14,939 nucleotides of DNA from Euryarchaeota archaeon UBA28 (GTDB lineage: Archaea > Thermoplasmatota > Poseidoniia > Poseidoniales > Thalassarchaeaceae). This document shows positions 8,490 through 14,637 of the stretch, one piece after another (within the stretch, counting starts at the first letter, position 1; each line of letters starts with the position of its first letter). The stretch spans positions 724 through 15,662 of the forward strand of contig DANW01000008.1 in the NCBI GenBank assembly GCA_002501605.1, in the 5' to 3' direction. A program made the position numbers and the translations under genes. The notes under the pieces are model-generated. The model saw nothing but the letters and a program-made list of their open reading frames with translations. It searched no databases and had not been told where the DNA came from.

Positions 8490-8519
8490 GGATGGTTGGT
8501 CGCCCGGATGCTTAACAGC

Positions 8520-8546
8520 CACTGGGTGACCGGTGAACACGGGAGG
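8520..8546 (+). promoter_or_regulatory. Leader hairpin with GNRA loop plus Shine-Dalgarno of rpsM
   Basis: CACTGG (8520-8525) and CCGGTG (8530-8535) pair as a six-base stem with one U-G wobble, closed by the tetraloop GTGA, a GNRA sequence. Five bases later comes GGGAGG (8541-8546), a good Shine-Dalgarno seven bases before the ATG at 8554. This decides the rpsM start in favour of ATG 8554 rather than the in-frame GTG at 8533, which lies inside the hairpin. A hairpin directly ahead of the ribosome site could be a site of autogenous control, but that is inference. Confidence 0.45.
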
Positions 8547-8553
8547 ACCGTAC

Positions 8554-9021
8554 ATGACAGGATTAGATGAGACACAACTGGGAGATGACTTCTCATACAT
8601 CATCAGAATTGCAGATACAGACATAGACGGGCTCAGAAAGATTTCCGTTGGCTTATGCTCCATCAAAGGCATAGGGATGAGGACGGCTGAGATGATATGC
8701 CGTCTTTCTGGTATCGATGGCAGTAAACTTGGAGGACATCTCAGTGATGAAGAGCAAGAAAAACTCAGGGACTCAATAGGGGCCTATGCAACCGAAATGC
8801 CATGGTGGCTAATGAACAGACAGAGAGATCTTGAGACTAATGAGGATGCTCACATCGTAGCACTCGAGGTCAAGATGACTAGAGATGACGACATAGCCAG
8901 AATGGCTGGAATCAAGACTTACCGAGGAATGAGGCACAGAAGTGGGCACAAGGTTAGAGGCCAGAGGCTAAGAAGCAATGGAAGAAAGGGCTCAGCTCTT
9001 GGAGTTCAGAGGAAGAAGTGA
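8554..9021 (+). CDS. rpsM: Small ribosomal subunit protein uS13
   Basis: Protein of the 30S head that contacts the subunit interface and the P-site tRNA through its basic tail. The 155-residue length is normal for the archaeal form. Seen: the N-terminal strand YIIRIADTDIDG (15-26), the helix-hairpin-helix GLCSIKGIGMRTAEMICRL (33-51), the archaeal/eukaryotic central segment PWWLMNRQRDLETNED (83-98), and the C-terminal signature YRGMRHRSGHKVRGQRLRS (123-141). The ATG at 8554 was chosen because of the GGGAGG site seven bases before it; an in-frame GTG at 8533 is possible. It opens the uS13-uS4-uS11-RpoD cluster, an order conserved across archaea. Confidence 0.96.
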   Translation: MTGLDETQLGDDFSYIIRIADTDIDGLRKISVGLCSIKGIGMRTAEMICRLSGIDGSKLGGHLSDEEQEKLRDSIGAYATEMPWWLMNRQRDLETNEDAHIVALEVKMTRDDDIARMAGIKTYRGMRHRSGHKVRGQRLRSNGRKGSALGVQRKK

Positions 9022-9027
9022 GGTGAT
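9020..9027 (+). promoter_or_regulatory. Ribosome binding site of rpsD
   Basis: GAGGTGAT overlaps the rpsM stop codon (TGA 9019-9021) and stands just before the rpsD ATG at 9031. It complements the 3' end of archaeal 16S rRNA and implies translational coupling. The same GAGGTG core recurs ahead of rpoD at 10093-10098. Confidence 0.7.
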
Positions 9028-9030
9028 TAG

Positions 9031-9714
9031 ATGGGCGATCCTAAATTTGCAAGACCTAAGACACAAACACCTACACACCCATGGAAGCAGGCCAGAATCG
9101 AGGAGGAGCATGCTCTAAAGGCCAAGTATGGACTGAAGAAAGTAGGTGGGATGAGGGAGATATGGAGAGAAAAATCTGCTCTCAGAAGGCACAGAAACCA
9201 GGCGATGAAGCTAATTGGTAGAGTGGACACCTCTGAGGGACACTTCGCCAGAGAGAAAGCTGACCTGATCAATTCCCTGACAAGGAGAGGGCTTCTCTCT
9301 GAGGGATCGAGCTTGGACAGTGTACTTCAGATAGATGTGGAGCTTATGCTCGCTAGGAGGCTCCAATCTCAGGTCTATTACAAGGGATTAGCACCTTCGA
9401 TGAGGGCCGCAAGAAATCTTATCGTCCACGGACACATTTCAATCGGTGAACAGAAAATGACTGTCCCCGGCTATCACGTCCTAAGAGACGAGGAGGAGCA
9501 GCTCAGATACACGTCCGGGTCCAAGTATGAGAACCCTGAACATCCGTTTAGACAAGACCTTGAGAAAATGAGGGCGACTATTGATACCTCGGAGGAAGAA
9601 GCGGAGACAGTCGGTGGCCCGGTCAAGGTTGCAGATTCTTTTGTTGATGATATCAAAGCAGGTGAGGCCACGGCCCCTACAATTGAAGATACAATACCGG
9701 AGAGTGATATTTGA
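9031..9714 (+). CDS. rpsD: Small ribosomal subunit protein uS4
   Basis: Primary 16S rRNA-binding protein of the 30S body. Archaeal/eukaryotic-type features: the N-terminal MGDPKFARPKTQTPTHPW (1-18), the YGLKKVGGMREIWR helix (33-46), and the S4 RNA-binding domain (about 104-155) with ELMLARRLQSQVY, SMRAARNLIVHGHISIG and VPGYHV. The 227-residue length is somewhat long because of an acidic C-terminal tail (about 186-227) rich in E, D, T and A, which is probably disordered. The stop codon overlaps the rpsK start by one base. Confidence 0.96.
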   Translation: MGDPKFARPKTQTPTHPWKQARIEEEHALKAKYGLKKVGGMREIWREKSALRRHRNQAMKLIGRVDTSEGHFAREKADLINSLTRRGLLSEGSSLDSVLQIDVELMLARRLQSQVYYKGLAPSMRAARNLIVHGHISIGEQKMTVPGYHVLRDEEEQLRYTSGSKYENPEHPFRQDLEKMRATIDTSEEEAETVGGPVKVADSFVDDIKAGEATAPTIEDTIPESDI

Positions 9715-10094
9715 TGTCGCATAAGGCTATTCTACACATTTTTACAACACATAACAACGTGTTGATGACGGCTACGGATCTTACTGGATCTGAGACTATC
9801 TGCAAGGTTTCTGGCGGAATGGTGACGAAGGGGGGATCCGAAAAATCTAGCTCTTTCGCCTCGATGAGAGCCGCAGAGAGGATGGCTGAAATGCTTGTTG
9901 AAAAGGACTTCAATCAGGTAATCGTGAAGTATAGGGGAGCGGGTGGTAACAAGTCCCATAGTGCTCCCGGCGCCACATCTGCAATTAGGGCTCTAACGAG
10001 AGCTGGGATGCAGATAACTAGGATTGAAGATGTTACTCCCATACCTACTGATGGTACCAAGTCAAAGGGAGGTCGCCGAGGAAGGCGAGTCTGA
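9714..10094 (+). CDS. rpsK: Small ribosomal subunit protein uS11
   Basis: Platform protein of the 30S subunit, lining the mRNA exit region. The 126 residues carry the family pattern: HIFTTHNNVLMTATDLTG (8-25), the GGMVTKGGSEKSSSFASMRAAERMAE stretch (34-59), VKYRGAGGNKSHSAPGATSAIRALTRAG (71-98), and the archaeal/eukaryotic C-terminus IEDVTPIPTDGTKSKGGRRG (104-123). The start is the ATG at 9714, whose A is the last base of the rpsD TGA stop, so the two are translationally coupled. A GGAGAGTGAT stretch at 9699-9708 can serve as ribosome binding site. Confidence 0.96.
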   Translation: MSHKAILHIFTTHNNVLMTATDLTGSETICKVSGGMVTKGGSEKSSSFASMRAAERMAEMLVEKDFNQVIVKYRGAGGNKSHSAPGATSAIRALTRAGMQITRIEDVTPIPTDGTKSKGGRRGRRV

Positions 10095-10098
10095 GGTG
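10093..10098 (+). promoter_or_regulatory. Ribosome binding site of rpoD
   Basis: GAGGTG overlaps the rpsK stop codon and lies six bases before the rpoD ATG at 10105, the same arrangement as at rpsD. Confidence 0.7.
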
Positions 10099-10104
10099 TG
10101 AATT

Positions 10105-10992
10105 ATGGTTAAGGCAGAGATTCTCTATGAAGATGACGAAAAAATCAATATTCTATTGAAAGAAACAGATAGGGCATTTGTGAATTCTATCAGGAGGACT
10201 CTTATTTCTGATACTCCAAAGATGGCCATAGACACCGTAAAATTTGTCAAGAAGACTGAGGTTGAAGACGGTGAAGTATGGGAGACAGATGGGCCTCTCC
10301 CAGATGAAGTAATTGCTCAAAGGCTCGCTATGATACCTATTCCAACCAACCATGGAAGTTTCCACTTCCAGGATGAATGTCCAGACTGTTCTGAGATGGT
10401 GGAAGATGAGAGGGGGTGCGTTCAATGCACTATGCTCTACTACTGTCAAGTGAAGGGGTCAAAAGAGGGTGTTTGGGTCACCGCTGGAGACTTAAATTTC
10501 CTTGGAGACCCAGAGGGATTCATCCCCGAGAAGTACCGGCCAATACCGATAACTAAGCTATTCCAAGGCCAAATGATAGAGTTCTCAGCGACGGCAGTTA
10601 TGGGCAGGGGAAGAGATCATGTTAAGTGGTCTCCTGTAAGTGGGGTAGCATTCAATCCTAGGCAGATAGGAGTCATTAAAACAAAATCAAGAGCCAAAAT
10701 CCTATGGGATCTTGGACTAGGAATCAAGGCCAGTGATTTCGACAAGGATGGTAAATTGGTGGACTTCGATAAGGTAGAACAACTCAGGAAGGACTTGAAT
10801 CATGTGGGCTCTGGAACAGAAGAGTCCAGGGAGTTCAATGATGCGGTAGTTCTGGAAGATGTCCCTAATGAGTTCGTCCTATCCTTCGAGACCGACGGAT
10901 CAATGAGTCCAAAGGTAGCTTTTGAGATGGCTATTTCTGAGCTTTCGGGTAGATTTAGTGGCATTGAGGATGACCTCAAGGCAGTTCTCTGA
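10105..10992 (+). CDS. rpoD: DNA-directed RNA polymerase subunit D (Rpo3)
   Basis: Archaeal counterpart of eukaryotic Rpb3 and bacterial alpha; with subunit L it forms the assembly platform of RNA polymerase. Motifs: the dimerisation domain ETDRAFVNSIRRTLISDTP (20-38), IAQRLAMIPIP (70-80), a cysteine loop C92-x2-C95-x9-C105-x2-C108 (zinc-binding type, as in the Rpb3 loop), VKWSPVSGVAFNP (173-185), and the C-terminal ALPHA-like helix PKVAFEMAISELSGRF (269-284). The 295-residue length is slightly above the usual 260-270. Many archaeal RpoD carry a ferredoxin-like insertion with Fe-S cysteines; here the corresponding stretch (about 185-245) has no cysteine at all, so no cluster can form there. 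It is the last gene of the ribosomal run and is followed by pantoate kinase rather than eL18. Confidence 0.96.
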   Translation: MVKAEILYEDDEKINILLKETDRAFVNSIRRTLISDTPKMAIDTVKFVKKTEVEDGEVWETDGPLPDEVIAQRLAMIPIPTNHGSFHFQDECPDCSEMVEDERGCVQCTMLYYCQVKGSKEGVWVTAGDLNFLGDPEGFIPEKYRPIPITKLFQGQMIEFSATAVMGRGRDHVKWSPVSGVAFNPRQIGVIKTKSRAKILWDLGLGIKASDFDKDGKLVDFDKVEQLRKDLNHVGSGTEESREFNDAVVLEDVPNEFVLSFETDGSMSPKVAFEMAISELSGRFSGIEDDLKAVL

Positions 10993-10997
10993 GCGGG

Positions 10998-11007
10998 ATA
11001 TATTATT
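10998..11007 (+). promoter_or_regulatory. TATA box for the pantoate kinase gene
   Basis: ATATATTATT is centred about 28 bases upstream of the GTG at 11031. That is the spacing for a leaderless archaeal transcript, and no Shine-Dalgarno is present. It implies that the kinase has its own promoter separate from the ribosomal cluster. Confidence 0.6.
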
Positions 11008-11030
11008 TCCCTGAACGGCAGGGGCTCAAC

Positions 11031-12008
11031 GTGTCTGGCCTACTCGGTCGTGGATATAGTGGTGGCCACATCACTCTAATCTTCACTGTAGAAGACGAAG
11101 CTGATGAGCTGACCGAACAAGGTAGTCTAGGAGCAGGTATTTGCCTGAAAGATGGTGTTGAGGTAATTACCAGAGGAATCGAAGGAGAAGGTAGGATCGA
11201 GGTTTCTTTCTTTGGCAACAAGGGAGATTCTGGGATGTACATTCATGCGTTGCAGATTATTGGGAAAATTCTCCCAGAGATTCTGGAATATGATTGGGAG
11301 GTTACAGTAAAGCTTGGTCTACCAACGGGACAAGGTTTTGGAATGTCAGCGGCAGGTTCAATTGCCTTCTGTGATTCCTTGCAACGGGCAGTCGGTATTC
11401 CCTATGAGGAGAGCAAGAGACGCTCGCTTTTGGTTGCCCATCTAGTGGATCGGGAAAGATCAAGCGGTCTTGGAGATGTGACTGCTTTAGCTGCGGGCGG
11501 AGTGGTGATTAGAAAGTCTCCCGGATCACCCTACAGCGGACATCTTCTGGACAGAGGGCCAGGAGAATCTGTTGGTTGGAGCTCTGATTCAGACATTATA
11601 CTTGCATGGAATAATCAGTACAGTAAACACACTTCTACCTACATAGAGGATTCAGAATGGAAATCAGCAATTACAAAATCCGGGAATAAAAATCTAAGGG
11701 GCCTATTGGAGGGAGTCTGGGATAATTCAAGATGGCATGATTTGGTGACCAGCTCGGAGTCATTCTCATTGGATAGCGGACTTTCAGGAGAGTCTGCCAG
11801 AGCTAATGTTCTGAATATTTGTAAATCTTCAATTCTAGATGTCGGAATGGCGGAGGAGGTTATCCCTCTCCTTTGTATGCTAGGTACCAGCGTCGCCATA
11901 GTCCCCAGAGATATAAATTATAATTTGACCAATCCTGAGAGAATTGTTCGAAAATTAAATGAAAATGGATTGACGGCCGTCATATCGAGAATAGGGCAAA
12001 TTCTATGA
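11031..12008 (+). CDS. Pantoate kinase (GHMP family, archaeal CoA biosynthesis)
   Basis: Phosphorylates pantoate to 4-phosphopantoate in the archaeal route to coenzyme A, where it works with phosphopantothenate synthetase. The GHMP kinase layout is visible in 325 residues: an N-terminal GGHITLIFTV (11-20), the GSLGAGICLKDGVEV block (31-45) characteristic of the archaeal pantoate kinase family, the ATP-binding loop GLPTGQGFGMSAAGSIA (96-112), and GLGDVTALAAGGVVIRKSPG (146-165) with its conserved GLGDV. The start is GTG 11031, supported by the TATA box at the leaderless spacing. The partner synthetase is not in the window. The gene ends with TGA at 12006-12008, overlapping by six bases the convergent gene on the minus strand. 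Confidence 0.88.
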   Translation: MSGLLGRGYSGGHITLIFTVEDEADELTEQGSLGAGICLKDGVEVITRGIEGEGRIEVSFFGNKGDSGMYIHALQIIGKILPEILEYDWEVTVKLGLPTGQGFGMSAAGSIAFCDSLQRAVGIPYEESKRRSLLVAHLVDRERSSGLGDVTALAAGGVVIRKSPGSPYSGHLLDRGPGESVGWSSDSDIILAWNNQYSKHTSTYIEDSEWKSAITKSGNKNLRGLLEGVWDNSRWHDLVTSSESFSLDSGLSGESARANVLNICKSSILDVGMAEEVIPLLCMLGTSVAIVPRDINYNLTNPERIVRKLNENGLTAVISRIGQIL

Positions 12009-13076
12009 TTTGGACTCTTCGTGGAATTTATCGAGAAGAGTGAGATCTAGTGGACTCGCATCTAGCTGTTCGGCACCATCAATCTTTAACCCCGAGCAGA
12101 AGCCATGCCTGTAAACTATAGCGCCATGCCCGTACTCGGCAACGTACCGATCAACTTGTTTCTGGGTTTTCTTCCTTGGGAACTTCAAATCTGCTCCGAA
12201 GAAGTGCTTCGCATCTATCCAAGCACATGGAACACCGTTAATCCTGACATCGTCTATCATTAGTAGATCTGGAGTTATAACTGCCCTTCCCTCTGCTTTC
12301 TTTTGTTCGGCCATTAGTTGCTCCTGGGTCCTGTATCTGACACCTATGGAGTCAAAAAAGAGGTACAATACGTCCTCAAAAACCATCGAAGCCTTATGGG
12401 TTTCATCCTGATTCACTGAGCTTACCCTGTCCATTGACTCTGCAAGTTCGAATTGCTCCCTATCTCTAGGTTTCATTCTCGAAGGTTGCTTTAGTGATTC
12501 CTTAATCCTGTTCTTTGACCACCCCCTGCCTGTCAGGATCGCTCTAAATGTATTCACAGGAGGAGCGTCAAATCTCTTTGAAAGGGAAATTACATCCTCC
12601 CCAGAATTATACCTACGGCTCAATTCGTTAGATCTACGCATGAGTTTGTGGTGGGAATAAACGCTCTTCTCCTGATTCAATGCGTTCCTAAGAGAAAGGG
12701 CCTGCTCGAGGGATATTGGGAGTCCTTCCAATTCAGAGGCGATCTCATCCACCCTTTCTTGGGGAAGAAATCCAAATTCCCCCCTCCTGCTTACTATCTC
12801 GCCAGTCTTGTTCTGAACATCCCTAGACACAGTATTCAATTTCCATTTCACATCAATTTTTCTTGGTGGCGGGTCTATTTCTCTCGGGAATCCCATTGGA
12901 GGAGGTTCTGCATTGAATCTTCCTAATGCTCTCTTGATAGATTCTGAATCCATGTTTCGACCTCTTTGTTTCGAGGGTTTTTCATCTTCGGAACGGCGTC
13001 TATCTCTTCGACGGCCCCTTCGCCCCTTGGCTCTTTTTTCTTCGCTCAACAGAACTCCGAGGGTAGTGAACTCCAT
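12003..13076 (-). CDS. TPD-motif PD-(D/E)XK nuclease-like protein, homologue of human CDIN1/C15orf41
   Basis: The 357-residue product can be aligned by eye with human CDIN1 (C15orf41) over nearly its whole length. After a basic tail (residues 14-41, GRRGRRRDRRR) and a Pro-rich linker comes a helical region: LPQERVDEIASEL (104-116), then SHHKLMRRSNELSRRYNSGE (141-160) and VISLSKRFDAPPVNTFRAIL (162-181), matching the helix-turn-helix part of CDIN1. The C-terminal part has the nuclease-like signature: E234 in MVFEDVL, TPD at 268-270, WIDAKHFFGAD (286-296) in place of CDIN1 WIESKASFGDE, Q307, and YGHGAIVYRHGF (315-326). E234, D270, D288 and K290 are the putative active-site residues. CDIN1 partners codanin-1 in humans and its biochemical role is unresolved. 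I chose ATG 13076 because a TATA box lies 27 bases upstream; an in-frame ATG at 13118 would lie upstream of that box. Divergent from the primase gene. Confidence 0.82.
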   Translation of the reverse strand: MEFTTLGVLLSEEKRAKGRRGRRRDRRRSEDEKPSKQRGRNMDSESIKRALGRFNAEPPPMGFPREIDPPPRKIDVKWKLNTVSRDVQNKTGEIVSRRGEFGFLPQERVDEIASELEGLPISLEQALSLRNALNQEKSVYSHHKLMRRSNELSRRYNSGEDVISLSKRFDAPPVNTFRAILTGRGWSKNRIKESLKQPSRMKPRDREQFELAESMDRVSSVNQDETHKASMVFEDVLYLFFDSIGVRYRTQEQLMAEQKKAEGRAVITPDLLMIDDVRINGVPCAWIDAKHFFGADLKFPRKKTQKQVDRYVAEYGHGAIVYRHGFCSGLKIDGAEQLDASPLDLTLLDKFHEESKS

Positions 13077-13098
13077 GAACCCACCGAGTGAAAATAGC

Positions 13099-13108
13099 AA
13101 ATATTTAC
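13099..13108 (-). promoter_or_regulatory. TATA box for the CDIN1-like gene
   Basis: On the minus strand GTAAATATTTGC covers this position and is centred about 27 bases upstream of the ATG at 13076, the leaderless spacing. It is what decides the start codon of the CDIN1-like gene. It lies in the 70-base gap shared with the divergent primase gene, for which no convincing TATA box is visible. Confidence 0.55.
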
Positions 13109-13146
13109 GATAAGCCAAAATCTGAAGCCTCTTCTTAGATGCACGG

Positions 13147-14454
13147 ATGGTTGCTATGTTGAGTGAGGACGAGCTCGAAAAGCACTACTCGGAGATGGGG
13201 GAGATAGATCTCACTTGGCTGTCAAAACCATCTCAGCATCAATTTAGATGGAAGTCTCTGAGAGGGCCTTGGATAACTTCTCGACGTAAGATATCTACAG
13301 GAAAGAAGCTGATACAAGACTTCACGGGATGCATGCCAACAGATGTTTTTGTTTCAACCTCATCTTGGCTAAACCCAATTAATCTACCTAGACTAAAGGA
13401 TTCTACTAAACCTAGTCCGATACTTTTGGATCACCTTGTTGTCTTCGATATTGATATGCGTCCCTTCTGTAGAAAAAGGTTAGAGCAAGCTAGATTGGCT
13501 ACCATGAAAGCCAGAGATTGGCTTCTTGAGAACACCGAGTTGGAAATTCAGCATGTTACCTTCTCAGGAAGCAAGGGGTTCCACATTATTGCTCGTGACC
13601 CCGACAGAAGTCTCTTTGCAGAGCCGGACCCAGTTAAGAGAGAGGAAGGCGTTCGCAGACATCGAAAGGATTTGTTGAAGAGGGTGCTAGAGGCGGGACA
13701 TCCGGTAGATCCAGTGGTCACCGCGGACACCCGAAGAATAATCAGAGTTCCAGGGACCCTTCATGGTTCCACAGGGTGGCAATGCACAATTATGAAGGAA
13801 GATTGGATGAATCTTCCAGTTTCTGAATGGATTGACTTAGTTCCTCGCCACCCTTCAGCGGTAAAGATCCCGAAGAGGCCGGCTTTCTCCTTACCAAGTT
13901 TAAGATGGCCAAAATATGATAGATTCCGAGGGAGGGAGGAAGATGATCAGGAGCAAGAATACACCAGCATAGAAGTGAGTAGCCATGTCACCGGGACAAG
14001 GGATCGCTCGGCAGTTGTCGCTTGGCTTCCTCGGAAATGGGGCGATGTGAAACAGGCTGTAGAAAATGCCATTAAAGTCTTTGATTCAATGAATATTGGA
14101 CCTGTGGCTTTTCTCAGTGATGGAGTCAGGGTCCTTGCAATCGTGCCCCGTGCAATACCACGTGATTTCCTCCTTAGTCGATTATCAGGAGCAGGTTTGA
14201 GTCAGTTTGAACATGACCTTCGTAAATTCGAACACGCATGGGTGAGAGTAACTGGTCGTATGGCACAAGGGCGATGGGTTGGAGAAGTTGAGCCGTTGAC
14301 TGTACTTGGCTATGAGGCGAGTGAGAGATGTGCACATCCATGGTCCGCCTCCCATCTAGAGCTCTGCTCTCGTCTGGGACTTCCAATTCGAGTGGGAGAA
14401 GGGGAGGTTTCGGGAAGCATGGAAGTATCTATGAGAATAGCCCTCCGAAACTAG
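13147..14454 (+). CDS. priS: PriS-like DNA primase catalytic subunit (archaeo-eukaryotic primase family), zinc motif absent
   Basis: Catalytic-subunit-type primase that would make the short primers starting DNA synthesis, normally together with PriL (not in window). The 435 residues contain the three family motifs in order: motif I VVFDID (98-103, metal-binding D101 and D103), motif II FSGSKGFHII (139-148), and motif III ADTRRIIRVPGTLHGSTGW (193-211). Upstream, DVFVSTSSWLNP (66-77) matches the segment before motif I. Between motifs I and II canonical PriS has a zinc-binding Cys/His cluster; here there is only C107, so the zinc site appears lost. After motif III there are about 220 residues, including an acidic linker (262-271) and a C-terminal region (about 272-435) I cannot assign, making it longer than typical PriS (about 350). 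Start is ATG 13147; ATG 13156 is also possible. Divergent from the CDIN1-like gene. Confidence 0.82.
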   Translation: MVAMLSEDELEKHYSEMGEIDLTWLSKPSQHQFRWKSLRGPWITSRRKISTGKKLIQDFTGCMPTDVFVSTSSWLNPINLPRLKDSTKPSPILLDHLVVFDIDMRPFCRKRLEQARLATMKARDWLLENTELEIQHVTFSGSKGFHIIARDPDRSLFAEPDPVKREEGVRRHRKDLLKRVLEAGHPVDPVVTADTRRIIRVPGTLHGSTGWQCTIMKEDWMNLPVSEWIDLVPRHPSAVKIPKRPAFSLPSLRWPKYDRFRGREEDDQEQEYTSIEVSSHVTGTRDRSAVVAWLPRKWGDVKQAVENAIKVFDSMNIGPVAFLSDGVRVLAIVPRAIPRDFLLSRLSGAGLSQFEHDLRKFEHAWVRVTGRMAQGRWVGEVEPLTVLGYEASERCAHPWSASHLELCSRLGLPIRVGEGEVSGSMEVSMRIALRN

Positions 14455-14493
14455 AGATCAGGGATAATTTAGTCGAAAGAAATTGAATAAGGG

Positions 14494-14507
14494 ATTTAGT
14501 TTATGTT
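14494..14507 (+). promoter_or_regulatory. Weak TATA-like stretch ahead of the hairpin chain
   Basis: The A/T-rich run TTTAGTTTATGTTT is the best promoter candidate in the gap after the primase gene. It would start transcription near 14520-14528, at the first hairpin. Composition is the only support. Confidence 0.25.
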
Positions 14508-14521
14508 TCAGAGCCCCAAGG

Positions 14522-14637
14522 GGGATATGTCCCGAAGAAGGAGCCCGATAGGGCAGTGACTGCAGATGCTACGCATCATTCCGCCGGTACTTCATCGGTC
14601 AAGGCGCCGGGACAGCGCCTTGGCTACTCTTTGGAGT
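14522..14637 (+). other. Chain of consecutive hairpins; possible structured RNA or leader
   Basis: A GC-rich block between AT-rich flanks contains a run of short inverted repeats. GGGA/TCCC at 14522-14533. GCCC/GGGC at 14543-14554. GCAG/CTGC at 14553-14563, sharing two bases with the previous stem and so alternative to it. GATGC/GCATC at 14565-14577. CCGGT/ATCGG at 14584-14598 (one G-U). GTCAAGGCGC/GCGCCTTGGC at 14598-14624 (ten pairs, one G-U, seven-base loop). ACTC/GAGT at 14626-14637. None matches a tRNA, 5S, SRP, RNase P or riboswitch signature I know. It could be a small RNA, a regulatory leader of the following membrane gene, or partly coding sequence in a disrupted frame. Confidence 0.4.

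Noticed and set aside
8477..8500. GGTTCAAAT resembles a tRNA T-arm loop.
   Set aside because: The flanking bases do not pair into a T stem, and no acceptor stem, D arm or anticodon arm could be placed around it.
8533..8553. Upstream GTG start for rpsM, adding seven residues.
   Set aside because: GTG 8533 lies inside the leader hairpin and the strong GGGAGG site would then fall within the coding region; ATG 8554 has correct Shine-Dalgarno spacing.
13077..13118. Longer start (ATG 13118) for the CDIN1-like gene, adding 14 residues.
   Set aside because: The TATA box at 13099-13108 lies within this extension and is correctly spaced for a leaderless start at 13076.
14584..14598. CCGG-TACTTCA-TCGG looks like a T arm with a seven-base loop, suggesting a tRNA in the hairpin chain.
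   Set aside because: The loop lacks the TTCRANY pattern, and the neighbouring stems do not fit a cloverleaf or end in a matching acceptor stem.
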